Numbered from the stretch's first letter, positions 1-5,865 are shown. The stretch is 10,440 nt of DNA from JBEHYA01 sp048498415 (GCA_048498415.1 JBEHYA010000069.1:1-10440); one strand, 5' to 3'. Notes: generated from the sequence alone by a model not told the origin. Numbers and translations: made by a program.

Positions 1-39
1 ACTTAAAAATACGTACGTGTCTTAAAGGCCTTCATCAAT

Positions 40-64
40 GGCCCCCGGCTTATTGCCGGGAGCC
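40..64 (-). terminator. GC-rich hairpin after flaF
   Basis: A hairpin with six perfect base pairs (CCCGGC and GCCGGG, 5-nt loop), one mismatch and three further pairs lies 29 bases after the flaF stop. Read on the minus strand it is not followed by a clear T-run, so it may be a pause or RNA-stabilising structure, or a Rho-assisted end, instead of a classical intrinsic terminator. Confidence 0.45.
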
Positions 65-92
65 ATCACGATGAGGGTCGACGTTTCGCTGA

Positions 93-485
93 TTAGCCAG
101 CAGCTGCCTGGGTTTCAGCCGGGGTGGTGCTGAGACCAGCCGCGATCTGCTTGTTGATATCGATCAGGCTGTTCAGGATTTCCGGGTTGTATTCCGCGGA
201 AGCGCGCAGGCTCACCTTGTCCACATAGCGGCTCAGGTTAAGCAGCGTGATCTTGAGATCGCGCGGCAGCGGATTTTGGGGATCGGCCAGCAGCACCTGG
301 AACAGCGTCCACAGTTCCTGGTTGTGCTTGATGGCATCGAGATAATATTCGTAGCCGTTGTTGATGTCTTGCGCGGCCACAAGGCGGCTGGCGCAATTCA
401 GCAGCGCGCGGGATTCGGTTTCACGAACCGATTCACTGTTCTGCTGATGCTGGGCATAAGCGCCCATATTTTTAGTGGTATTCAT
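93..485 (-). CDS. flaF: FlaF family flagellar biosynthesis regulator
   Basis: A 130-residue protein of the FlaF family, which in alphaproteobacteria is needed for flagellin synthesis or secretion and works with FlbT. The recognisable core is the stretch around residues 58-95, containing LWTLFQVLLADPQNPLP followed by an L..LSRYVDK segment, as in FlaF proteins. The C-terminal 20 residues are Ala/Thr-rich and probably disordered. The ATG is preceded by a strong Shine-Dalgarno (AGGAGGG) within the 17-bp gap from flbT, so flbT and flaF look like one operon. Length is near the family norm. In Caulobacter, FlaF and FlbT have opposing effects on flagellin production; the same division of labour here is inference. 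Confidence 0.9.
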   Translation of the reverse strand: MNTTKNMGAYAQHQQNSESVRETESRALLNCASRLVAAQDINNGYEYYLDAIKHNQELWTLFQVLLADPQNPLPRDLKITLLNLSRYVDKVSLRASAEYNPEILNSLIDINKQIAAGLSTTPAETQAAAG

Positions 486-502
486 CGTCGTAACCCTCCT
501 GG

Positions 503-910
503 TTAGTCTGGTTTTATAACATTCTTGGATGTATCACTGCCCGTCCCGGCCAGAATGTCATGACCAAGTCGGAGCGCTTTAAAGGCTTCTCCAGCCTCTA
601 AGTGATGGATGATCTTGTCAACCTCGTCTTGCAGATTCGGGTAGAGATTTGCGAACTGCCGTATCGTTTGGATAACAAGGCTATCAAGGGGCTGTCGCTT
701 GCCCTTAAAAAGGTAAAGAATTTGCAGCAAAAAGTACACTTCCGAGGCATCACTGCCGGAGCGGTCTTCCTCGTTCATGAGGTAGCTGTCGCGCAGCACG
801 GGACTATCGGAAAGGATGAGCAGGTCCGCCGGGTGCTTGCCCACGTTCTTCAGCACGGCGCTGCCGGCGTAGAACTTTTCCTCGGGCTTGATGCGGATCT
901 TGAGCGGCAT
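503..910 (-). CDS. flbT: FlbT, post-transcriptional regulator of flagellin
   Basis: A 135-residue FlbT family protein, a cytoplasmic RNA-interacting regulator. In Caulobacter it associates with the flagellin mRNA leader and promotes its decay when filament assembly is blocked; in some other alphaproteobacteria it is a positive factor. The N-terminus MPLKIRIKPEEKFYAG, the segment LLILSDSPVLRD.YLMNEED and the YFLLQILYL motif near residues 59-67 match the family pattern. The last 25 residues are variable. The start has an AAGGAG ribosome-binding site 7 nt upstream. A near-consensus sigma-54 promoter lies 29 bases before the start, giving a predicted leader of only about 18 nt. The gene is cotranscribed with flaF and separated from the upstream flagellin gene by a terminator, so it probably has its own promoter. 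Confidence 0.93.
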   Translation of the reverse strand: MPLKIRIKPEEKFYAGSAVLKNVGKHPADLLILSDSPVLRDSYLMNEEDRSGSDASEVYFLLQILYLFKGKRQPLDSLVIQTIRQFANLYPNLQDEVDKIIHHLEAGEAFKALRLGHDILAGTGSDTSKNVIKPD

Positions 911-914
911 TTCC

Positions 915-925
915 TGACTCCTTCA
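915..925 (-). promoter_or_regulatory. flbT leader block shared with the flagellin leader
   Basis: The 11-mer TGAAGGAGTCA in the predicted flbT leader contains the Shine-Dalgarno AAGGAG and a GANTC site. The same 11 bases occur in the flagellin leader at 2007-2017. Together with the preceding bases it can form a small hairpin (TGACT/AGTCA, loop GAAGG) that holds part of the ribosome-binding site in its loop. A role as a protein or RNA recognition element is inferred. Confidence 0.4.
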
Positions 926-938
926 GTCATACCATATA

Positions 939-954
939 TGCAACGTCCGGGCCA
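939..954 (-). promoter_or_regulatory. Sigma-54 promoter of flbT-flaF
   Basis: On the minus strand the sequence is TGGCCCGGACGTTGCA. It carries the GG and GC doublets at the required 12-base register and matches the consensus TGGCACG-N4-TTGCW at all fixed positions but one. The -12 element is perfect (TTGCA). The start site would fall near 928, 18 bases before the flbT ATG. Class II and III flagellar genes in alphaproteobacteria are commonly sigma-54 dependent, which fits. Confidence 0.75.
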
Positions 955-1093
955 AACGCAGGGTGCAACGAACCCTTTCGCGACTACGAACGCAAAATAA
1001 GTTTATACCCCTAATTTTCTTTAACCAAATGATTTGGCGCGGGCTGCGCCGCGTCGCGCGCGGAAAAAAGATCAGCCTAAAAAAGCCGAGCCT

Positions 1094-1125
1094 AAAAAAG
1101 AAAGGGGCGGTCCGAAGACCGCCCC
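1094..1125 (-). terminator. Intrinsic terminator of the flagellin gene
   Basis: A perfect 9-bp GC-rich stem (GGGGCGGTC/GACCGCCCC) has a TTCG tetraloop on the minus strand. It is followed at once by the T-rich tract TTTCTTTTTT. It begins 26 bases after the flagellin stop codon and separates the flagellin transcript from flbT-flaF. Confidence 0.92.
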
Positions 1126-1151
1126 AGTCAAAGGTTGGATAGTAACAACTA

Positions 1152-1976
1152 TTAGAACAGCTTGAGGATCGACTGAGCCAACTGGCCAGAGATACCCAGC
1201 GAGGTGATGCCCAACTGGTTGCGGGCCTGCAAGGCTTGCAGGTTCGCGCCTTCTTCGTTGGTATCAGCCAGGATGAGGTTATCCGAAGCCGTTTGAAGCG
1301 CAGTGATCAGCGAAGTGGTAAAGTCCTGACGGGTCTGAATGACCGACACGTTATTACCAAAGCCGCTCGCCGTCGTACGGAGCTTGTTCAGCGCCGTGGT
1401 CAGTTCCGAGACCGCCGTGTTAATGTTCGAGTCAGCCGCGAAGTTACCCGCCGCGGTGGTGATGCTGAGGCTGCTGGCACCAACCGTGAGGTTGGTCGCA
1501 TTAATGGTCAGCTTGCTGGTGTTGTCTTCGTTGAAGTACACGACCAAGCTGGTGGAGCCCGAGTTAATCAGGTTCGTACCGTTGAAGGTCGCGTCGTTAA
1601 CGAGAGAGTTAACCTGCGTGAGCAGATCGTTGAACTGCACAGCGAGCTGAGAACGGGTGTTAGAGTCGCTCGACTGCAACGCCGAGGAGGCCACACCTTG
1701 TGCCTGCTGAACCAGCTTCGTGATGCTTTCAATCGCGTTCGAAGCCGCTTTAACGGTCTGCAGCGCGTTGCTCAAACCGTCTTTAATACGGCTTAAGTCG
1801 TTCGCGCGGTTAAGGAAGCCTTGGCTGGCGAAGTACGCGGTCGCGCCATCGAGAGCCGAGTTGACCTTACGGCCAGTCGCCAGGCGGTTCTGCGTCGTAG
1901 CCAGAAGGTTCGACGTTTGCTGCAGCGAGAGCAGGTTTGCACGCGCTGAAGCGGTAAGGGAAATTTCACCAACCAT
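1152..1976 (-). CDS. Flagellin, filament subunit
   Basis: A 274-residue flagellin, secreted through the flagellar type III apparatus and polymerised into the filament. The N-terminal D0/D1 region (residues 1-135) includes ARANLLSLQQT, RLATGRKVNSALD and FNGTNLI. The C-terminal D1/D0 region (about 185-274) ends in LADTNEEGAN...QLGITSLGISGQLAQSILKLF, the hallmark flagellin C-terminus. The central part (140-185) is short and Thr/Ser/Asn-rich, so there is little or no D2/D3, and it offers many possible O-glycosylation residues. I chose the ATG at 1976 because it has an AAAGGAG site 8 nt upstream and gives the usual flagellin N-terminus. An in-frame ATG 60 bases further upstream would add 20 atypical residues. 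A sigma-54 promoter and a structured leader precede it. Confidence 0.95.
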   Translation of the reverse strand: MVGEISLTASARANLLSLQQTSNLLATTQNRLATGRKVNSALDGATAYFASQGFLNRANDLSRIKDGLSNALQTVKAASNAIESITKLVQQAQGVASSALQSSDSNTRSQLAVQFNDLLTQVNSLVNDATFNGTNLINSGSTSLVVYFNEDNTSKLTINATNLTVGASSLSITTAAGNFAADSNINTAVSELTTALNKLRTTASGFGNNVSVIQTRQDFTTSLITALQTASDNLILADTNEEGANLQALQARNQLGITSLGISGQLAQSILKLF

Positions 1977-2048
1977 AACATGAACTCCTTTCGAGTCATT
2001 TGAGAGTGACTCCTTCACCCTCGTTCCCATAGACATCTATGGGTCACC
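1977..2048 (-). promoter_or_regulatory. Structured 5' leader of flagellin mRNA
   Basis: This is the predicted 72-nt leader, from a start site inferred from the sigma-54 promoter. Hairpin 1 (2026-2043) is CCCATAG-ATGT-CTATGGG with a perfect 7-bp stem. Hairpin 2 (1993-2012) is GAGTCA, 8-nt loop, TGACTC. The 3' arm of hairpin 2 can instead pair downstream (ACTC with GAGT, 1984-1996), closing a loop over the Shine-Dalgarno AAAGGAG. The two states are mutually exclusive. Known biology: FlbT acts on a flagellin mRNA leader in Caulobacter. A switch here is inference from base pairing. Confidence 0.55.
2007..2017 (-). promoter_or_regulatory. Shared 11-mer in flagellin leader
   Basis: This is the identical TGAAGGAGTCA block also found in the flbT leader at 915-925. 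Here it is not the true ribosome-binding site, which lies about 20 nt downstream. It could act as a decoy site: it sits 10 nt before an out-of-frame ATG at 1999. Confidence 0.4.
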
Positions 2049-2058
2049 AAGAACTATA

Positions 2059-2074
2059 TGCGAAACAAATGCCA
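2059..2074 (-). promoter_or_regulatory. Sigma-54 promoter of flagellin gene
   Basis: On the minus strand the sequence is TGGCATTTGTTTCGCA. The -24 element TGGCA is perfect and the -12 element is TCGCA (one change from TTGCA), with GG and GC in the correct 12-base register. The start site would be near 2048. Flagellin genes of Caulobacter and relatives are sigma-54 dependent, which agrees. Confidence 0.72.
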
Positions 2075-2098
2075 AACTCTATTTAAAAAAACCTTTAG

Positions 2099-2126
2099 AG
2101 AATCAATCGATTGGCAAATTGATTCT
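2099..2126. repeat. Inverted repeat with GANTC in both arms
   Basis: Perfect 9-bp arms AGAATCAAT and ATTGATTCT are separated by 10 bases. The element lies about 51-78 bases upstream of the predicted flagellin start site. Each arm holds a GANTC site. On the plus strand it is followed by a T-run, so a weak plus-strand terminator is an alternative reading, although no plus-strand gene precedes it. Confidence 0.5.
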
Positions 2127-2137
2127 TTTTTACCACA

Positions 2138-2189
2138 GGCAAAATTTGCCCCGCTGGGTGAAAATTGCCGGGTATGTACTAGGCAATTT
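2138..2189. promoter_or_regulatory. Candidate upstream activator sites for the flagellin promoter
   Basis: Two inverted repeats share a GGCAA/TTGCC core. One is GGCAAA-A-TTTGCC at 2138-2150; the other is AAATTGCC and GGCAATTT at 2162-2189 with 12 bases between. They lie roughly 90-140 bases upstream of the predicted start site, the normal position for enhancers bound by an NtrC-type activator such as FlbD. Which protein binds is not shown by the sequence. Confidence 0.45.
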
Positions 2190-2426
2190 CTACATCGTGA
2201 ACATACCGGAATAATATTGCTGCCGATTCATCACTTATTTACCACTCCCCTTACATAATCGGCAACTGAAGGACTATCTGAGGGGGAAGGCCTGTCCGGG
2301 GCCATTCCAGCATATAAGCACCCCGCCCTTCAGCATCAGGAGGATGCTTCGATAAATCGGACAAAAAAGGTTGGTCACCGAAAAAACCGCGCCCCAGGAG
2401 GGGGCCGGATAAAAGGGAGCGGTACC

Positions 2427-2729
2427 ATGAGTATTGATGCAGTAACCCCGGTTGGCATAGCGCCCGTAAAAGCGCCGGCTAAACCGGCGACCGGCACGGA
2501 TGTGAAGCCGACGACGGAAGCAGCCCCCAAGGCCGCTGCCGATAGCGTCGCGCCGATTAATCCGCGCCTTCGCTATGACCCCACTTCGGGCGTAGTTGTC
2601 ACGGAATTCCTTGACAGCTCCGGCACCGTGCAGACCCAGGCGCCGTCCACGGCCGTTCTGGCGTATTTGCGCGCCGGCCTTACCGAAGACGGTCTGGGTA
2701 AAAAGGACGAGACAGAAGCCAAGGCGTAA
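2427..2729 (+). CDS. Small FlaG-like flagellar protein
   Basis: A 100-residue protein. The first 43 residues are Ala/Pro/Thr/Lys-rich and probably disordered. Residues 46-88 form the only likely folded part: LRYDPTSGVVVTEFLDSSGTV.TQAPS..VLAYLRAGL. This resembles the FlaG domain pattern, in which a D...G.VVV..D..G....Q.P segment is followed by a short helix. FlaG proteins influence filament length or flagellin handling, though their exact role is poorly settled. The ATG has a GGGAG site 7 nt upstream. The gene diverges from flagellin and precedes the glycosyltransferase by 107 bp in the same direction. The assignment rests on pattern resemblance plus context, not on a strong signature; an unrelated small flagellar protein is possible. 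Confidence 0.6.
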   Translation: MSIDAVTPVGIAPVKAPAKPATGTDVKPTTEAAPKAAADSVAPINPRLRYDPTSGVVVTEFLDSSGTVQTQAPSTAVLAYLRAGLTEDGLGKKDETEAKA

Positions 2730-2836
2730 AACCGCGCAGGCTTCTGGCCTTCCTCTTTAACATGCCTGTAGTATGAAGCGTCCCGCTGACCGGCGAGGGC
2801 GTTTTTGTCATTTTTGGGATTCCCCATTTCTTTTCC

Positions 2837-4324
2837 ATGACCGCACCGTTCGATCCCGCTTCTTTGCTCGCTGATGTCCGCGCCCTGCAGGCCGCCGGCA
2901 AAACGCAGGACGCGTTAAAGCAGCTGGATGCCGCGCGGCAAAAAAATCCGGATCAACCGGTCATCTACGCCCTGCTCGCGGAATGCTTTGAACAGGTGAA
3001 CGATACGGCGGGCACCGAAAAAGTTCTCATGGCCGCCCATGGCCTGTTCCCCGATAATTTTTCCATCGCCAACCAGCTTGCCAACTTTTATTACCGCATC
3101 GGCAATGCCGCCGCCGGCCTTGGCATCACCCAGAAATACGCCAGCCACCCCCAGACCCCGCTTGAACTCAGCCTCACCCATGCCGCGCTATTGAAACTGG
3201 CGGGCGATACGGCGGCTGCGCAGCGGATTTTTGAAGCCGTGCTGGCCCATAACAGTAAAAACTTTTTCGCCCTCGCCAATCTCGGCCATTTAAAAATGGA
3301 CGAAGGTGATTATGTAGGCGCCAAAGAACTTTTCACACAGGCTTATTACATTCAACCTAGAAATCCACAAATTGCCGTTCACCTATCGCACGCAAATTTC
3401 CACTTAGGTAATCTTGCAGAAGGTTGGAAGCATTATGAGAAACGTTTTGAGACTGGCGTTGCGGATAGACCCTATTCTTATGGAAAATGGAACGGCGAAA
3501 AATTAAATGGGCCACTATTGTTGTGGGGCGAACAAGGTGCTGGTGAAGAAATTTTATATAGTGGGATGATTGAGTCAGCACAGAATGTCACGCATGAAAT
3601 ATTAGTCGAATGTGATGCCCGGCTCGTCCCAATTTTTGCGCGCAGTTTTCCTAAAATAACAGTTATAGCCCGAGGGAAAATTCCGGACTATCGATTGAAT
3701 AACTATAACATTTCTGCACATGCTCCGTTCGGCGCACTAGGTATATTGTTTCGCGACGATATAAAAAAATTCCCATCTCGCCATAGCTATCTGCTGCCTG
3801 ACGAACAGAAGAAAAAAAGTTTGCGCGATAAATACGAAGCGCTGGCTAAAGCGCGCGGCCTCACCGGCAAAATCATCGGCCTTTCCTGGCGCAGCAAGGC
3901 GCTTCGCCATGGCGATCCCAAAAGCACATCGATTGCCGACTGGGCCATCGTGCTTGAGGAATCCCCACATCTTTTCATCAATCTGCAATATGGCGATGTC
4001 ACCGCCGATTTAGCGCTCGCGCAAACACGCGGCTGGAACATTGTGAATGATGAAAGCATCGACCAGCTCAAATCGCTGGAAGACCTCGCCGCGCAGATTG
4101 CAGCATTGGATGGCGTGATTACCGTGAGCAACACCGCGGCTCATATGGCGGGCGCCCTTGGCGTTCCGGGCGGCGTGCTTTTGCCCAAACATAAAGGCCT
4201 GATGTGGCACTGGTTCCAGAGCGCGTCCACATCACCGTGGTATCCAAGTTTAAAATTGCTACGCCAGACCACCGATGGCGACTGGCACGCACCGCTGCAG
4301 CAGGCGGCGAAGTTGTTCAGCTAA
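2837..4324 (+). CDS. TPR plus glycosyltransferase protein, FlmG-like
   Basis: A 495-residue cytoplasmic protein with two parts. Residues about 5-200 are tetratricopeptide repeats (for example NPDQPVIYALLAECFEQ, NFFALANLGHLKMDEGDYVGAKELFTQAY and NPQIAVHLSHANFHLGNLAEGW). Residues about 215-495 form a glycosyltransferase-like domain carrying WNGEKLNGPLLLWGEQGAGEE, IIGLSWRSKA, SNTAAHMAGALG and SPWYPSLKLLRQ...GDW, the typical landmarks of bacterial TPR-glycosyltransferase proteins. Caulobacter FlmG has this architecture and glycosylates flagellins, recognising them through its TPR part. The position next to a flagellin supports the same role, but substrate and sugar are inferred. No Shine-Dalgarno is visible at the ATG, and no in-frame ATG, GTG, TTG or CTG occurs between it and the upstream stop at 2774, so initiation may be weak or coupled. 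The middle of the gene (3241-3840) is unusually AT-rich. Confidence 0.82.
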   Translation: MTAPFDPASLLADVRALQAAGKTQDALKQLDAARQKNPDQPVIYALLAECFEQVNDTAGTEKVLMAAHGLFPDNFSIANQLANFYYRIGNAAAGLGITQKYASHPQTPLELSLTHAALLKLAGDTAAAQRIFEAVLAHNSKNFFALANLGHLKMDEGDYVGAKELFTQAYYIQPRNPQIAVHLSHANFHLGNLAEGWKHYEKRFETGVADRPYSYGKWNGEKLNGPLLLWGEQGAGEEILYSGMIESAQNVTHEILVECDARLVPIFARSFPKITVIARGKIPDYRLNNYNISAHAPFGALGILFRDDIKKFPSRHSYLLPDEQKKKSLRDKYEALAKARGLTGKIIGLSWRSKALRHGDPKSTSIADWAIVLEESPHLFINLQYGDVTADLALAQTRGWNIVNDESIDQLKSLEDLAAQIAALDGVITVSNTAAHMAGALGVPGGVLLPKHKGLMWHWFQSASTSPWYPSLKLLRQTTDGDWHAPLQQAAKLFS

Positions 4325-4406
4325 AAGTATGCCCCGTTGAAAAACGGGGCCCATGGTTAAACAATCAAGATGCGGATGGATGGACCCCGGCTTTCGCCGG
4401 GGCATG
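4323..4406 (+). repeat. Dispersed 84-bp paired-hairpin repeat, copy 1
   Basis: The element begins inside the stop codon of the glycosyltransferase gene and ends 6 bases short of the stop of the convergent gene, filling the junction. Hairpin A is GCCCCGTT-GAAA-AACGGGGC (4331-4350). Hairpin B is CCCCGGC-TTTC-GCCGGGG (4385-4402). The outer arms are also mutually complementary (ATGCCCCG with CGGGGCAT), so the whole unit can fold as one long hairpin. Copy 2 is at 7933-8016 in the opposite orientation; 74 of 84 positions agree by hand alignment. It probably serves as a two-way transcription end and resembles REP/BIME-type elements in design. Confidence 0.85.
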
Positions 4407-4412
4407 CCATGT

Positions 4413-5720
4413 TTACAACCCGCGCTTCATCGAAAAACCGCTTGTGGGTTTGTTTTCCGGCGCGGGTTCCGGGGCGGGCGGCGCTTCTTGTACGGGCGCC
4501 GGCGCCGGCTGTTCCACGATTGGTAACGGCGATTTTTTCTTCGCGGCCGGTTTTGCCGCCGGCCTGGCTTTACGCGGCGCAGGTTTATTGGCAATCAGGC
4601 GCGAGGCCGGCCTGGGCTTGGCCGCCTTTGGCTTCGGCGCTTCTTCCTGTTCGAGCGCGGGAATACTGATCATCGGCCCGCTGGGTTTTGCACCCGGTTT
4701 GGCATTCGATTTTTCGGCAGGCTTTTCAGCCGGTGTTGAAGCGGCTTTTTCCGCAGGTTTTTCCGGCGCCTTCGCATCCGCCGGCGTGGCTTCACCCGGT
4801 TTCGCATCCGCCGGCTTCGCATCGCTGCCGGCTTTTTCCGAGCTGTTGCCCAGAATAGACGTCTTCTCCAGCTCCGCGCGGCGCTTTTCTTCTTCCGTCT
4901 GCGCGGCATCGGCCGCGGCATGGGGGTCGGTATCGCCATCCTTGTGCATCTGCGCCAGCGTGGATGCGGTCTTGCTCTCAAAGTTCAGCTGCTTTTCCAG
5001 CCCCAACTCGCGCACCGCCTGTTGCAGCAGCTGCAGGGTTTCCTGATCGCTGCCGGGAATGGGCGCTTCCGGCTTCTTGGGCTTGTTGATGTGGCCCGCC
5101 GTATCGTCCTTCTTGTCCTTGTCATCCGCTTCCGCTTTCTTCACTTCTTCCTTGGGCTTTTCTTCGGCCACCGGCGGCGTGGGTTTTTCAAAGAACAGGG
5201 AGCGCGGCACGTTTTCATCACCCAGCTTCACTTCATTGACCGAGCGCGGGCGGAAGGCTTCGCCCGGCAGCACGGAAGGCCGAATGGTGGTGACATACGC
5301 CGAAGAGCTCTTTACCGATTCAGGCAATGGGTCGTCTTCAAACAGATCGCCCGTCGCGGTGGGGTCGGGGCGGAAGCTGGCGGGGCGGAATTCTTCCACC
5401 GGCACGCTGAAGGCTTCGGCAACGAACGAGAAATCATCTTCGTCGCTATCGATCGTGTAAAAATTATCCAGCATGTCCTGGTAAAGTTTGGTCTCGGCCT
5501 CGAAGCGCGCGGAATCTTCTTCCAACGGCGGGCCATAGTTTGAAAACGCATTGCGTTCCTGAAAATCGTAAACATTCGTCCAGCCGCCGGGATCGCCCAC
5601 CGGCATGGGGTCATCCGCGGCAATCGCATCCGGCACGTCGGCATAGGCAATAGATACGGCGGGCCATGGCGCGGCCGCGCTCATATATATAAGGATGAAA
5701 AGAGCCAGAAACCGCCGCAT
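4413..5720 (-). CDS. Exported low-complexity protein of unknown function
   Basis: A 435-residue protein I do not recognise. Starting at the ATG at 5720 gives a classical signal peptide: MRRF, a hydrophobic run FLALFILIYM, then a likely cut after AYA near residue 27. A GTG 30 bases upstream is open but lacks a ribosome-binding site; neither start has a clear one. After the signal come an acidic, aromatic-containing region (about 28-190) and a charged Lys/Glu/Asp segment (about 190-220). A helical, possibly coiled-coil part follows (about 225-285, including QETLQLLQQAVRELGLEKQL). The tail is long and Ala/Pro/Lys-rich with repeated KPAEK and DAKP units, turning strongly basic (about 360-400) and then Pro-rich, ending in FSMKRGL. 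A periplasmic or envelope-spanning scaffold is possible; nothing points to an enzyme. Confidence 0.75.
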   Translation of the reverse strand: MRRFLALFILIYMSAAAPWPAVSIAYADVPDAIAADDPMPVGDPGGWTNVYDFQERNAFSNYGPPLEEDSARFEAETKLYQDMLDNFYTIDSDEDDFSFVAEAFSVPVEEFRPASFRPDPTATGDLFEDDPLPESVKSSSAYVTTIRPSVLPGEAFRPRSVNEVKLGDENVPRSLFFEKPTPPVAEEKPKEEVKKAEADDKDKKDDTAGHINKPKKPEAPIPGSDQETLQLLQQAVRELGLEKQLNFESKTASTLAQMHKDGDTDPHAAADAAQTEEEKRRAELEKTSILGNSSEKAGSDAKPADAKPGEATPADAKAPEKPAEKAASTPAEKPAEKSNAKPGAKPSGPMISIPALEQEEAPKPKAAKPRPASRLIANKPAPRKARPAAKPAAKKKSPLPIVEQPAPAPVQEAPPAPEPAPENKPTSGFSMKRGL

Positions 5721-5765
5721 TGGGAAAGCTGCCGTAAAGTCCGTACACACATGTACTTTATGTGC

Positions 5766-5795
5766 ATATTAACTAACAAAATTTAAATAAAACAA
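5766..5795 (-). promoter_or_regulatory. Candidate sigma-70 promoter of the exported protein
   Basis: On the minus strand a TTGTTT -35-like box and a TAATAT -10 box are separated by 18 bases in AT-rich DNA. The predicted start site lies about 40 bases before the ATG at 5720. Only box resemblance and position support it. Confidence 0.4.
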
Positions 5796-5865
5796 TATAT
5801 TAGCCTAGACTCAACGCGCAGCGCGGCTGCTGCCAATCGGCATCAAAACGCAATGACTTTTTCTT

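Larger units (their letters stand above)
911..1093. other. Intergenic region between flbT and the flagellin terminator
   Basis: No gene is seen here. It contains the flbT sigma-54 promoter and a CCAAAT-G-ATTTGG palindrome at 1025-1037. It also contains TTAACCAA at 1020-1027, close to a CtrA half-site, and two copies of AGCCTAAAAAAG near 1075-1100, next to the flagellin terminator. No upstream activator site can be assigned with confidence. Confidence 0.5.
1977..2426. other. Divergent intergenic region, flagellin and FlaG-like gene
   Basis: This 450-bp stretch has no convincing gene. The left part is AT-rich and holds the flagellin leader, sigma-54 promoter and inverted repeats listed separately. 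The right part (about 2260-2426) is GC-rich. It contains a hairpin with a 6-bp stem AGCATC/GATGCT at 2332-2348 whose loop is AGGAG. I found no good sigma-54 match in the plus direction, so the promoter for the FlaG-like gene is unassigned. Confidence 0.6.

Noticed and set aside
1236..1796. A long plus-strand open frame opposite flagellin
   Set aside because: It is Arg/Val-rich with no motif, lies fully inside a certain flagellin gene, and is a shadow frame.
2288..2303. Possible sigma-54 promoter for the FlaG-like gene
   Set aside because: GG and GC doublets are in register, but the flanking bases match the consensus poorly, especially the -12 element.
2332..2348. Hairpin with AGGAG in the loop followed by ATG as a leader peptide start
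   Set aside because: The ATG lies only 1-2 bases after the AGGAG and the frame ends after three codons. It may be structural but is not a gene.
2714..2745. Inverted repeat AGAAGCC/GGCTTCT spanning the stop codon of the FlaG-like gene as a terminator
   Set aside because: The loop is 18 nt and no T-run follows, so it is too weak to call.
4204..5046. A 280-codon Gly/Ala/Ser-rich open frame on the plus strand
   Set aside because: It lies antisense to the exported protein. Its composition is what the complement of Ala/Pro/Lys-rich codons produces, it runs through the repeat, and it has no ribosome-binding site or domain.
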